From: an uncultured Clostridia bacterium
GTDB taxonomy: Bacteria > Bacillota > Clostridia > Oscillospirales > Oscillospiraceae
Assembly (NCBI GenBank): GCA_945875335.1
Contig: CAMCKD010000002.1
Location: 56,991-120,990, forward strand
DNA length: 64,000 nt
Reading direction: 5' to 3'
Every line of letters begins with the position of its first letter. Within the stretch, counting starts at the first letter, position 1. A program made the translations under genes and the position numbers. Below the pieces are notes generated by a model. It was not told where the DNA came from, did not search any database, and saw only the letters and a program-made list of their open reading frames with translations. Positions 42,767 to 51,249 of the stretch are shown piece by piece.

Positions 42767-43230
42767 GCTTTTTCCTCTGTGTTCACGGGGGGAAGGCTGC
42801 GGGCGAAGGAGCCCAGGATGCCATTGACGAAGGAGCCGGTGTCATCGCCGTCGTATTTCTTGGCAAGTCGGACAGCCTCGGAAATGGCCACGCCGGTGGG
42901 CACATCCTCCATATACAGAATTTCAAAAATGGCAAGCTGCATCACGCAGCGGGTCAGCCGGGAAATTCGGGAGACATCCCAACCAATGGAGAATTTTCTG
43001 ATTTGGTCATTGAGCTCCTGCGCCCGGTTGGCAACGCCGGTAACCACGGTGTCCAGATAGCGTACCTGGGCACCGCTGGGGCGGTCGGAATAGATGTCAT
43101 TCTCCTGGGCAAGCTTCTGGTAGTATTCCTTGTCCAGCCTGGCGTTTACGATCTGCTCCGGCTCCTCGCCGGTGAATTCCCGGCCATAAATCAAATGTAC
43201 TGCCAGTTCTCTGGCATTTGCTCTTGTCAT
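42763..43230 (-). CDS. nusB: Transcription antitermination factor NusB
   Basis: A 155-residue all-helical protein: ANARELAVHLIYGREFTGEE at the N-terminus, RISRLTRCVMQLAIFEILYM and PTGVAISEAVRLAKKYDGDD then FVNGILGSFA at the C-terminus, the standard NusB blocks. It binds boxA RNA with NusE for rRNA antitermination. ATG 43230 is supported by AAAGGCGG; a longer frame to 43266 is unsupported. Lies 10 bases downstream of asp23. Confidence 0.92.
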   Translation of the reverse strand: MTRANARELAVHLIYGREFTGEEPEQIVNARLDKEYYQKLAQENDIYSDRPSGAQVRYLDTVVTGVANRAQELNDQIRKFSIGWDVSRISRLTRCVMQLAIFEILYMEDVPTGVAISEAVRLAKKYDGDDTGSFVNGILGSFARSLPPVNTEEKA

Positions 43231-43240
43231 ACTGCCGCCT

Positions 43241-43606
43241 TTACTTGCGGACGATGCCGCAGACATTTACATTGACGGAAGTGACCTTTACACCGGTCAT
43301 GGATTCCACTGCATTAACAACGGCAGCCTGAACGGCACCGGCGGTATCCACAACGCTCTGACCATAGAAAATAGAAATATTGCAGTCGATGGTCAGGCTA
43401 TTGTCTTCAGCAATGAGAATCTTGATGCCCTTGCCCCAGTTCTTATTGATGAGGTCGGCAATATCCGCGCCGGGCTTGGTGATGATGCCAACAACACCCT
43501 CCACATCCGCAACCGCGTGGGCAGCGATGGTGGAGACAACATCCTCAGAAATCATTACGGAGCCATTCTCCTGCTCCTGGGTGATATACTGCTTATACTC
43601 AGCCAT
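43241..43606 (-). CDS. Asp23/Gls24 family envelope stress protein
   Basis: A 121-residue protein with MISEDVVSTIAAHAVADVEGV then VGIITKP, SLTIDCNISIFYGQSVVDTA and VKVTSVNVNVCGI, the standard Asp23 fold pattern. In Firmicutes these peripheral membrane proteins respond to envelope stress; the one next to nusB is near-universal in clostridia. AGGAGG precedes ATG 43606. First gene of the asp23-nusB-tsaD-like-xseA-xseB-ispA unit. Confidence 0.92.
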   Translation of the reverse strand: MAEYKQYITQEQENGSVMISEDVVSTIAAHAVADVEGVVGIITKPGADIADLINKNWGKGIKILIAEDNSLTIDCNISIFYGQSVVDTAGAVQAAVVNAVESMTGVKVTSVNVNVCGIVRK

Positions 43607-43659
43607 AATTGGTTCCTCCTATTTCGTTGCCATTGGGTCATGATGGCACACTTTTACTT

Positions 43660-43687
43660 ATTGTATCACAATTCCAGAAAAATACAA
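43660..43687 (-). promoter_or_regulatory. Weak promoter candidate for the asp23-nusB operon
   Basis: Minus-strand TTGTAT (43687-43682), a 16-base spacer and TACAAT (43665-43660), located between the spoIIIAH terminator and asp23. Confidence 0.4.
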
Positions 43688-43733
43688 CTGTTTTCTGCGA
43701 TACCGGGTAAAAATGGAAAAAGAGAAGAACACA

Positions 43734-43758
43734 GAAAAAAGGGGACATTGCCTGCCCC
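43734..43758 (-). terminator. spoIIIA operon terminator
   Basis: Minus-strand GGGGCA-GGCAA-TGTCCCC with a run of T, about 13 bases after the spoIIIAH stop. Confidence 0.65.
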
Positions 43759-43770
43759 CTTCCCTGTTGA

Positions 43771-44331
43771 TTATTGTACTTCCACCACGCGAATGTCTTT
43801 CAGGCCATAATCGGATTGGGACATCACCACATCGGCGATGACGGCCACATCGGCAGATTGGAGCCCACCATCCGGCGAGGAAACAGCCACGGAGATTCCT
43901 TCCGAGGTCATGTAGGCCACGCAGTCCTGATAGCCTTTGGCGATGATCAGGCTTTCAATCTGGGCTTCGCTGAGGGCTGTCTGAACAATGTCCTCCAAAT
44001 CCATGGCAGATTCGGCTGCTTTGTCGGTTTCGCTGTAGGTCATGGCCTCCTGAAGCATATTCACTGCGTTGTCCCTGGCTTGCTGGCGGGAGAGGCGAAC
44101 GGCGGAAAAGTAATCCGAGGCGGTGGTGCTCAATTCCTCCCCTGCGGTGATGGCGGCCACATCCTCCGTCAGAAGCAGGCCGTCCTCGGACATGACCTTT
44201 TCATAGTCCAGGGTATCGGACAGACTGGCCACATCGTCCTGCTCTGTATACAGCCAGTTGACATAAATCCCCGCACAGACCGTAACCAACACGGCAGCGG
44301 CAACCAGGTTTTTCTTCCACACTTTCATCAT
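43771..44331 (-). CDS. spoIIIAH: Stage III sporulation protein AH
   Basis: A 186-residue mother-cell membrane protein: one N-terminal helix (KNLVAAAVLVTVCAGIYVNW), a charged stalk, and an extracytoplasmic YscJ/FliF-like ring-building domain (residues about 85-186; LSRQQARDNAVNMLQEAM, then VAVIADVVMSQSDY). It forms a channel with forespore SpoIIQ during engulfment. Last gene of the complete spoIIIA operon. Confidence 0.93.
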   Translation of the reverse strand: MMKVWKKNLVAAAVLVTVCAGIYVNWLYTEQDDVASLSDTLDYEKVMSEDGLLLTEDVAAITAGEELSTTASDYFSAVRLSRQQARDNAVNMLQEAMTYSETDKAAESAMDLEDIVQTALSEAQIESLIIAKGYQDCVAYMTSEGISVAVSSPDGGLQSADVAVIADVVMSQSDYGLKDIRVVEVQ

Positions 44332-44344
44332 TGATATCCTCCAT

Positions 44345-44851
44345 TCATTTCATTTTCAAAACGGTTATTTTGTGGTATCCCAGCCCGGTGGCGTTGGAGA
44401 CGGCCTCCGTGATGGCAAGCTTTACGGCGCTGTTCTCCGCCCCTTGGCATAGTACCACTGCCCCAAGATAGGTTGGTGGGTCAATTTGCCGCAGCAGGCC
44501 GACTTGATTCCGGCTGCTGTCGGTGAGGATCACGGTGTCCGTCCGGCAGGTTTCGGAATGGTCGTCGGAGGTGGTATCGTCGTTTGTCTGGTACACCCGT
44601 TTTTCGCCGGTGGCTTGGGTGAGAAGCACCTGCACCTTCCCTGCCCCCTCTAACTGACTGAGCAGAGCGGAAAGCTGTTCCTGCAGCGTTGCGGCTTCCT
44701 TCGTTTCTTCAACCGACTGCTGCACCGGCTGCTGGGTGGTTTTTGTACCTGTGGGCAAAAGCATGAGCAGAACGCCAACCAGAAGGATCAGGAAACAATA
44801 CTTGTATTTTGCGAAGAATTGCCGGAAAAATGGGGCTGCTGTCTGATCCAT
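44345..44851 (-). CDS. spoIIIAG: Stage III sporulation protein AG
   Basis: A 168-residue protein with one N-terminal helix (CFLILLVGVLLMLLPTG) and an extracytoplasmic ring domain with QLSALLSQLEGAGKVQVLLT and VKLAITEAVSNATGLGYHKI, the hallmark of SpoIIIAG. It forms a large ring in the outer forespore membrane. Its start lies inside the last 64 bases of spoIIIAF. Confidence 0.94.
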   Translation of the reverse strand: MDQTAAPFFRQFFAKYKYCFLILLVGVLLMLLPTGTKTTQQPVQQSVEETKEAATLQEQLSALLSQLEGAGKVQVLLTQATGEKRVYQTNDDTTSDDHSETCRTDTVILTDSSRNQVGLLRQIDPPTYLGAVVLCQGAENSAVKLAITEAVSNATGLGYHKITVLKMK

Positions 44852-45312
44852 GTCTGATGCTCCTTTGGTATGCCAAGTTCATCCGCAAGCAGTCTGCTGA
44901 GCGTTGCTTCGATATCCGCATCAAAGACGCCGCGTACAGTGACCGCCGACGGGGCCGGAGGGTAAGCGGTATCCAGTTCAAACTCCACCTCCACCTCTGC
45001 TCCAATGGCTCTGGCTTCTTTCAAGATATATGCTTCGCACTCCTGCCGTATGATAGAAGCGATGGAACGAATGCGAATATTCTCCCCATGGGCAGCCGCC
45101 GCTTCTGCCTGGGTCTGGTAGCTGCTGCCCAATTGGGAAAGCTCAGGAATGGAAAGGGACAACAGAGGACGAATCAGAACGCTGGCAAAAAAGATGCTGC
45201 AAACCAGTCGAATCGACTGCTTGAAGCCGCTTTTCTCGGATAAATCCAGAAGAATTCCAACAATCAAAGCTCCGCAGATCAGAGAAAGGGCATACTGTCG
45301 AAGCGCCTCCAC
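44788..45312 (-). CDS. spoIIIAF: Stage III sporulation protein AF
   Basis: A 174-residue protein with two N-terminal helices (ALSLICGALIVGILLDLS and SIRLVCSIFFASVLIRPLL) and a soluble C-terminal domain. Start GTG 45312, seven bases after AGGAG, in a TAGTG overlap with the spoIIIAE stop; the longer frame upstream lies wholly inside spoIIIAE. The C-terminus runs 64 bases into spoIIIAG. Confidence 0.88.
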   Translation of the reverse strand: MEALRQYALSLICGALIVGILLDLSEKSGFKQSIRLVCSIFFASVLIRPLLSLSIPELSQLGSSYQTQAEAAAAHGENIRIRSIASIIRQECEAYILKEARAIGAEVEVEFELDTAYPPAPSAVTVRGVFDADIEATLSRLLADELGIPKEHQTWIRQQPHFSGNSSQNTSIVS

Positions 45313-46358
45313 TACCCTGCTCCTTTCAAAAAACACACGGCCGAAATGACGGACAAAGCGCACATGGTTGCGGTCATTCCCAGCAGAAGCCCCATGGCGG
45401 TGCAAAAATCCTCCGTCAGTTCTGTCAACTTCTTGCTGCCAACGATTGCACAAAGGGCTGAGGTGCCTTTCATAACCAGATAATGGGTCCCAATTTGTAC
45501 AAAAGGAGCCAGAAAAATAGCCAAGAAGGCAAAGATGCCATATAGTCCAATGGTGTTTTTTACCAGCCCGGCACTGAGCAGCAGCGCCTCTGACGCGTCC
45601 GCCAGATTCTTTCCAATGACAGGTACTGCGGTGGAGATGGCCGCCTTTGCCGCCTTCACCGCGGTTTTATCAGCCGTCCCTGTGACAGCGCCGGTGATGC
45701 TCATATAGGTGAGGAAAAAGGTGAGCACCGTTTTGAGGAACCAGGCAGAGAGCTTTTTCAGCTGATCCCGGATGTTTTTCAGCGCCTGCTCCCCTACTGC
45801 ACAATTTGCTATGGCAGCAGCCAGGAAGAAATAGACCCCAGGCACCAGAACACGACGGAGCGCATTGGTCAGAAATGCGGTGAATACAGATGTTCCGACG
45901 CACAGGGCTGTGGCGGAGGTGATATCCCCCTGGGCCGAGGATGCCGCCGCAATGACGGGAAGAAAGAGCTTGGTATACTGGCTGATTTCCGTGACGGTTT
46001 CCACCGCCAGACCGATGAGAGCCCTGGAATTTTGGAGCATCAAGGATGCAATGCAGACGGCTCCCACAATCTCCGCTGTTTTTGGTGAACAGCCAGCGGA
46101 TTGCAAAATGGAAACCAGCAGTACACAGCAGAAGACGGAAACCCCTGTTTTGAAGGCCTGCTTCAGCGCTGGAAAGGCGGAAGGAAGCACCTTTTGGAGC
46201 ATGGATATCAATCCTTCCCCGAAGGAAGAGCCCTCTTCGGGCATCAGAGCATCAGCAGACGCAGGCACCTCCGGCGGTGTCAGCTCCTGGGCACAAACCG
46301 GGGTTGAAAGGGCCGTCACGAGGGCAAGCAGAAAAAGAAAGGAAAGAAAGCGCCTCAT
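45312..46358 (-). CDS. spoIIIAE: Stage III sporulation protein AE
   Basis: A 348-residue polytopic protein. A signal-like first helix (FLSFLFLLALVTALSTPVCA) is followed by about eight helices including the conserved LFLPVIAAASSAQGDITSAT and GAVTGTADKTAVKAAKAAIS then PVIGKNLADASE. It is the permease-like core of the SpoIIIA channel. 4-base overlap with spoIIIAD. Confidence 0.95.
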   Translation of the reverse strand: MRRFLSFLFLLALVTALSTPVCAQELTPPEVPASADALMPEEGSSFGEGLISMLQKVLPSAFPALKQAFKTGVSVFCCVLLVSILQSAGCSPKTAEIVGAVCIASLMLQNSRALIGLAVETVTEISQYTKLFLPVIAAASSAQGDITSATALCVGTSVFTAFLTNALRRVLVPGVYFFLAAAIANCAVGEQALKNIRDQLKKLSAWFLKTVLTFFLTYMSITGAVTGTADKTAVKAAKAAISTAVPVIGKNLADASEALLLSAGLVKNTIGLYGIFAFLAIFLAPFVQIGTHYLVMKGTSALCAIVGSKKLTELTEDFCTAMGLLLGMTATMCALSVISAVCFLKGAG

Positions 46359-46750
46359 ACGTCTCCTAGAATTTGAAGAAACAAATCTGTCAGTGAAGAG
46401 AATACCGGAATGGATAGGTAGAGAATGGCTGCGTTTGAAAGAAAGCGGAGCCCCTTCCCCAAGGAGGAGTTCCCGGCGTCGTTGCAGACGGAGGCGGCAA
46501 TCTCACCCGTCATGCCGATGCCAAAGACCTTGATCAGGGTCAGGAGCAAATCGCTGCTCAGATTCCCAAGGGATTCCAATTCCCCCAGGAAGCTAATTAC
46601 CGGCTCTAACAGTCTTGCAGCAGCGATGGTGACCATGGCGGAGGCGGCAACGGTGACCAGGATGGAATAGTCCCGGTTCTGGCGTTCCAGAGCCAGGATC
46701 AGGATGGTGCTGACCAGAGCGGCACCGACGGTTTTCCAGAATACATCCAT
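46355..46750 (-). CDS. spoIIIAD: Stage III sporulation protein AD
   Basis: A 131-residue four-helix membrane protein: MDVFWKTVGAALVSTILILA, LLLTLIKVFGIGMTGEIAAS and GKGLRFLSNAAILYLSIPVF, matching SpoIIIAD. 1-base overlap with spoIIIAC. Confidence 0.94.
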   Translation of the reverse strand: MDVFWKTVGAALVSTILILALERQNRDYSILVTVAASAMVTIAAARLLEPVISFLGELESLGNLSSDLLLTLIKVFGIGMTGEIAASVCNDAGNSSLGKGLRFLSNAAILYLSIPVFSSLTDLFLQILGDV

Positions 46751-46944
46751 CAGAATTGAAACAGGGTTTTCACCAGGTTAAATAACTCCGCAATCTTCTG
46801 GGCAAGCATCATCAGCACAACGACCAGCCCGGCAAGGGTGGTCATGGTGGCCTGCTCGTCCCGCCCGGACCGGGAGAGAACCTGGTTCAGAATGGAGACG
46901 ATGATGCCGATGGCGGCAATCTTAAAAATGAGATCAATTTCCAT
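46750..46944 (-). CDS. spoIIIAC: Stage III sporulation protein AC
   Basis: A 64-residue, two-helix protein: MEIDLIFKIAAIGIIVSILN, GRDEQATMTTLAGLVVVLM. Length is standard for SpoIIIAC. ATG 46944 lies two bases after the spoIIIAB stop; the RBS is weak and coupling to spoIIIAB is likely. Confidence 0.93.
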   Translation of the reverse strand: MEIDLIFKIAAIGIIVSILNQVLSRSGRDEQATMTTLAGLVVVLMMLAQKIAELFNLVKTLFQF

Positions 46945-46946
46945 AG

Positions 46947-47459
46947 TCAAATCAACAATATCACCAGAGCCGCACCGGCACACAGACCCAAAATCCGATA
47001 GCTTCGGAGGCGGGTATCCCGGTCCGATTGCAGCAGCTTCAGCTCCTGACCGCAAAGCTCCCGGACAGAGGTCAGTTCTTTGAGCTGGCCTGATAAATCA
47101 AATCGCCCCAAAGATTGCCCCAGCAGCAAAAGCATCCTTCGCAGCCTGGGAAAGGTGAGCGCGTTTTCCCGAAGCACCGCCTCCATGCAGCTTTGAACAT
47201 CCGGCAGCACCTGCCTGTCCAGTTGTTCGGCAAGACCATCAAACACAGCTCTCAGAACCCCCTTGGTGCTTCCGGCAGTGTGGCGAATCAGCTCCGAAAG
47301 CGGGGTCAGCTGAAACGGCAGTTCCCAAAGCATCTCATCCAGAATTCTGCAAAGCTGGGTCAGCATGGCCTCCTCCTGCTTTTGATGGAGGGTTATGGAA
47401 AGCCCAAATCCCCCGCAGCTGCCAACAATCAGCATGGCACCAATCCACTTGTAGCTCAT
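46947..47459 (-). CDS. spoIIIAB: Stage III sporulation protein AB
   Basis: A 170-residue bitopic protein: N-terminal helix (WIGAMLIVGSCGGFGLSITL), cytoplasmic helical bundle (LTQLCRILDEMLWELPFQLT, LREL-type blocks) and C-terminal helix (ILGLCAGAALVILLI), the SpoIIIAB/GspF-like pattern. ATG overlaps the spoIIIAA stop by four bases. Confidence 0.92.
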   Translation of the reverse strand: MSYKWIGAMLIVGSCGGFGLSITLHQKQEEAMLTQLCRILDEMLWELPFQLTPLSELIRHTAGSTKGVLRAVFDGLAEQLDRQVLPDVQSCMEAVLRENALTFPRLRRMLLLLGQSLGRFDLSGQLKELTSVRELCGQELKLLQSDRDTRLRSYRILGLCAGAALVILLI

Positions 47460-48280
47460 GGGTAGATTTCCTCCAAATGAAAGGATTTGTCCTGTTCAAG
47501 AATCAAAAAGGTGTCAAAAATCCGACTCTCCCGTAGGGGAGCGTATACATTTCGGCGTCGAAAATCGGACATACCGGCGGCGTGGGCGGTGGCGATCAGC
47601 CGTACCCCGCAGCCGGCGGCGTGAATCAGTGCCTGACAATCCTCTTGAGCGGTGATTTCGTCTACGGCAATGCAGTCCGGCCCCATGGTGCGAAGAACGG
47701 TCTCAATCCCCTGGCATTTGGGACAGCCAAGGAGAATATCCATCCTTTTGCCGGTGGGAAACCCGGGAGGGAAAAGCTCCTGCCGTTCATCCACCACGGC
47801 AACGGTATCCTCTTGCGCAATCATTCTGGAAATATCCCGCAGCAGCGTTGTCTTTCCCCAGCCGGGGGCTCCCAGAATCAGCATGGCCTGCCCCCGAAAA
47901 TGGATGCGCCGGGCCAGTCCGGGATAATCCCTTGCAATTCGGATGCAGAGGGAGCTGATGGTTCGTATCCCTGTCAGCTTCCCATCCTTCACAATCGCCT
48001 CCCCGCAAAGGCCGATTCGGTGCCCTCCCGGTGCCGTTATGTACCCCCGGGAAATGGTAGCGGCGGCCCAGGGAGAATAGCGGCTGGCCATATTGACGCA
48101 GTGGTTCAAATCCTCCTGACTGACGGTTTCCGTGCCCCATTTGCTTCCCGTGCCCAGCACCAGCTCCGGCGGACGGCCGCAGCGCAGCCGCAATTCCTCC
48201 AGCTCCGCTTCATAGGGTGCCGCCTGAGTGCGAAGCCACTGGGGCAGAATCGAGAGCAGCTCCTTCCATGCACAAATCAT
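47456..48280 (-). CDS. spoIIIAA: Stage III sporulation protein AA (ATPase)
   Basis: A 274-residue secretion-type ATPase. Walker A is ILGAPGWGKTTLLRDISR, followed by VAVVDERQELFPP (Walker B) and CIAVDEITAQEDCQALIHAA then IATAHA. It is thought to power the SpoIIIA-SpoIIQ channel. ATG 48280 has AGGAG eight bases upstream; two upstream in-frame codons at 48286/48289 are too close to the RBS. First gene of spoIIIAA-AB-AC-AD-AE-AF-AG-AH, all present and intact. Confidence 0.94.
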   Translation of the reverse strand: MICAWKELLSILPQWLRTQAAPYEAELEELRLRCGRPPELVLGTGSKWGTETVSQEDLNHCVNMASRYSPWAAATISRGYITAPGGHRIGLCGEAIVKDGKLTGIRTISSLCIRIARDYPGLARRIHFRGQAMLILGAPGWGKTTLLRDISRMIAQEDTVAVVDERQELFPPGFPTGKRMDILLGCPKCQGIETVLRTMGPDCIAVDEITAQEDCQALIHAAGCGVRLIATAHAAGMSDFRRRNVYAPLRESRIFDTFLILEQDKSFHLEEIYP

Positions 48281-48342
48281 TCGCATCACTCCTGCATGAA
48301 GCCTATGCGCTGTCCCCTGCTCTAATGCGATAAATATTTGGA

Positions 48343-48378
48343 CAAAAAAAGAATGGCCTTTCCGCAGAAAAGCCATTG
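48343..48378 (-). terminator. ftsK/spoIIIE terminator
   Basis: AATGGC(C)TTTCC-GCAGAAA-type hairpin with arms AATGGC/GCCATT and CTTTCCGC pairing; a run of seven T on the minus strand follows. Separates ftsK from spoIIIAA. Confidence 0.7.
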
Positions 48379-48388
48379 CTTTTTGAAA

Positions 48389-51235
48389 TTAGTCGATTTC
48401 TTCGGGGACGGCGGTGTCCTCCAATTCGTCGAAATTCATCTGGGACTCTCCGCCCTTCATGGATGCCCACTGTTCCCTGGTGACCAGGATGGCTCTTGGC
48501 TTGGAGCCCTGGAAGGGGCCCACAATGCCCTTTTCTTCCATCTCGTCCACAATTCTTGCGGCACGGGCATAGCCAAGCTTCAATCGGCGCTGGAGCATGG
48601 AGACGGAGGCCTGACCGGTTTCCAGAATCACATCCACGGCGGCGGGGAGCATTTCGTCCCCCTCCAATTCCTCGTCGGAGGGTTCCGGGTCAATGGCAGC
48701 AGTCTTACCGCTCTTGCCGGTCTGCTGGGCTTTCTTTTCGATTTCCTCCAGAACCTGCTGGTTGTAGTCTGCGGAATAATTATCCTTGACGAAGCTGGCA
48801 ACAGCCTCCACTTCTCCGTCTGTAACAAAGCAGCCCTGCACCCGCAGGGGCTTTCCAATGCCGATGGGGGCATACAGCATGTCGCCCTTGCCCACCAGCT
48901 TTTCAGCACCCTGGGTATCCAGGATGATTCTCGACTCCATGGCGGAGGCAACGGAGAAGGCGATCCGGGAGGGAATATTTGCCTTCATCAGGCCGGTGAT
49001 CACGTCCGCAGAGGGACGCTGGGTGGCAATGATCAGGTGCATTCCGGCGGCACGACCCATCTGGGCAATGCGGCAGATGGAGTCCTCCACCTCCTTGGCG
49101 GCTACCAGCATCAAGTCGGCCAGCTCATCGATGATGATGACCACCTGGGGCAGCTTCTGGCCGTCCTCCTCCTGGGTGATGATGGCATTATAGGATTCCA
49201 GATCGCGCACGCCCACATCGGACATCAGCTTGTACCGGCGCAGCATTTCCGTCACTGCCCACTGAAGAGAGCCAGCGGCCTTTTTCGGGTCGGTGACCAC
49301 AGGAATCAGCAGATGAGGAATGCCGTTGTAAATGCCCAGCTCCACCATTTTGGGATCCACCATGATGAGCTTCACATCCTCGGGGCCGGACTTGTAGAGC
49401 AGGCTGATGATGATGGAGTTCATGCACACGGATTTACCGGAACCAGTGGTGCCTGCAATCAGCATATGGGGCATTTTGGAAATGTTGCCCACAATACAGG
49501 AGCCGCCGATGTCCTTGCCCACGGCGAAGGAGGACTTGGATTTGGACTTGGCAAATTCCGGCGAATCAATGACCTCCCGCAGAGATACGGTGGTCACCGC
49601 ACGGTTGGGCACCTCAATGCCCACAATGGAGATTTTTCCGGGCACGGCGGCAATCCGAACGCCGGAGGCACCCAAGCTCAGTGCGATGTCATCGGCACAG
49701 TTGGTCAGCTTATTCAGCCGGACACCCTTGTCCAGCTCCACCTCATAACGGGTGACACTGGGGCCCCGGGTCACATTGATGATATGGGCATCGATGTGGA
49801 AGCTGGCCAGGGTTTCATTGAGCCGACGGGAGTTTTCCCGCATTTCGTCGGTGCCATCGGCACTGCCGCCTGTGGGACGCTTCAAAAGGCTGATGGGCGG
49901 GAAGGAATAGGCCGCCTGGGGAGCGGCACTCCCCTGTTGGATTTCCATGGCAACCTGTTGGGCAGATTCCCGGGCATCCTTGGAGGAAACCTTTCCGGGC
50001 ACCTCCTCCGCCGCCGCGGGAGCAGAGGGCTGCTTCACCGGCTTGGGAGCAGGGGCGCTCTTGGGCGCAGGAGCCGGTTCCTGCTTGGGGGACTGAATGG
50101 GCAATTCCTCTTCCAGCTTGGGCATCCGAAGGGGAATGTCATCAAAATCGTCGTCCGCATCATGATCCACCATCACGCCTGTCTTGACAGCAGCGGTGTG
50201 GCTGTTTGTGGCGGCAAAGAGCGGAGATTCAATATCCAAATCAATGGTGGACATCATCCCGGCGGCCTTCGCAGGCGTACTGCCAGAGGACTGCACAGGA
50301 GCGTTCTGCACCGGGGCGGACACAGGCTGATTTCGGATGGGTGCCGGAGGCTTGGGTACAGGCTCAGAAACAGGAGCGGGCTTTTTCACCTTTTGGGAAT
50401 TTTGGGAAGGCGGAAGCTCCACGGGATGGGCTGGCTCCTGCTCCATCAGCGTCCGCTGGTATTCCAGCTCCTGCTGACGGCGCTTACGCTTGTTCTCAAT
50501 TTGCTTGTTGGCGATGTGATTGACCACCTTGGCGGCGGGCTCCACATAAATCTGCTGCTGTTCCTCATCCTCCCAATCGTCCTTGGGGCGGTTGATGATG
50601 GCGCGAATGATGCTGGGCACAGTGATGTCCAGAGCACCCAGCAGCGTCAGTACGGCCGTAATTCCGATGAGAATATAGGATACCGTGGTTCCACAGGCCC
50701 AGCGCAGCAGAACAGCCAGTCCGCCGCAGAGGACACCGCCGCTTCTCCCTTCAATTCCGCTGAGATACAAATCCGGGAACAACGCCAACCCACTGGCAAT
50801 CCCTTGGGTCTGCACGGCAAGATGGTAGATGCAGCCGCAGAAAAACACAAAGGCCACGGTGCAGACACTGCGCATGGTTACTGCAGATTTTCTGCCGAAG
50901 GTATTGATGATGAACAGATACAAAAGAGCAGGAACAGAAAAATAGAACCCAGCCTTTCCGATGAGGCCGGTCAAAAGATCGTTCATGGCCTTCAGCAGCA
51001 GGCCGTCAGGCTTGATGCAAATGACCAGAAACAGAACAAACAGAATAAAACTCACAATCGCAATGACAGTGGTAGGTGGGATCCGGCTGTCATACTCGGT
51101 TCTGACCTTGGGATTTTTGGAAGCTGCCTTGGCACTTTTTTCGGCTGCTTTGCTGTTTTTGGAGCTGGCAGCCTTTTTCTTGGAGGTGGAACCGGCTGTG
51201 TTTTTTCCTGTTTGCGTGGTCTTCTTTTTTGCCAT
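48389..51235 (-). CDS. ftsK: DNA translocase FtsK/SpoIIIE
   Basis: A 948-residue protein. The N-terminus is Lys/Ala-rich and followed by four or five helices (residues about 55-230). A long Pro/Ala/Gln-rich linker follows (about 270-480). The motor has Walker A AGTTGSGKSVCMNSIIISLL, VVIIIDELADLMLVA and LIIATQRPSADVITGLMKAN. The C-terminal gamma winged helix (about 875-945; VSMLQRRLKLGYARAARIVD) recognises KOPS/SRS. It pumps DNA at the septum, both for dimer resolution with Xer and for forespore DNA transfer. ATG 51235 follows AAGGAG; the upstream extension overlaps the UppP-like gene. Confidence 0.95.
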   Translation of the reverse strand: MAKKKTTQTGKNTAGSTSKKKAASSKNSKAAEKSAKAASKNPKVRTEYDSRIPPTTVIAIVSFILFVLFLVICIKPDGLLLKAMNDLLTGLIGKAGFYFSVPALLYLFIINTFGRKSAVTMRSVCTVAFVFFCGCIYHLAVQTQGIASGLALFPDLYLSGIEGRSGGVLCGGLAVLLRWACGTTVSYILIGITAVLTLLGALDITVPSIIRAIINRPKDDWEDEEQQQIYVEPAAKVVNHIANKQIENKRKRRQQELEYQRTLMEQEPAHPVELPPSQNSQKVKKPAPVSEPVPKPPAPIRNQPVSAPVQNAPVQSSGSTPAKAAGMMSTIDLDIESPLFAATNSHTAAVKTGVMVDHDADDDFDDIPLRMPKLEEELPIQSPKQEPAPAPKSAPAPKPVKQPSAPAAAEEVPGKVSSKDARESAQQVAMEIQQGSAAPQAAYSFPPISLLKRPTGGSADGTDEMRENSRRLNETLASFHIDAHIINVTRGPSVTRYEVELDKGVRLNKLTNCADDIALSLGASGVRIAAVPGKISIVGIEVPNRAVTTVSLREVIDSPEFAKSKSKSSFAVGKDIGGSCIVGNISKMPHMLIAGTTGSGKSVCMNSIIISLLYKSGPEDVKLIMVDPKMVELGIYNGIPHLLIPVVTDPKKAAGSLQWAVTEMLRRYKLMSDVGVRDLESYNAIITQEEDGQKLPQVVIIIDELADLMLVAAKEVEDSICRIAQMGRAAGMHLIIATQRPSADVITGLMKANIPSRIAFSVASAMESRIILDTQGAEKLVGKGDMLYAPIGIGKPLRVQGCFVTDGEVEAVASFVKDNYSADYNQQVLEEIEKKAQQTGKSGKTAAIDPEPSDEELEGDEMLPAAVDVILETGQASVSMLQRRLKLGYARAARIVDEMEEKGIVGPFQGSKPRAILVTREQWASMKGGESQMNFDELEDTAVPEEID

Positions 51236-51249
51236 TGAATGAATTCTCC

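Noticed and set aside
48338-51238. Very long open frame (966 codons) on the plus strand, opposite ftsK
   Set aside because: It mirrors the ftsK coding region; its composition (His/Gly/Leu-rich) is that of an antisense frame in GC-rich coding DNA, and ftsK is unambiguous.
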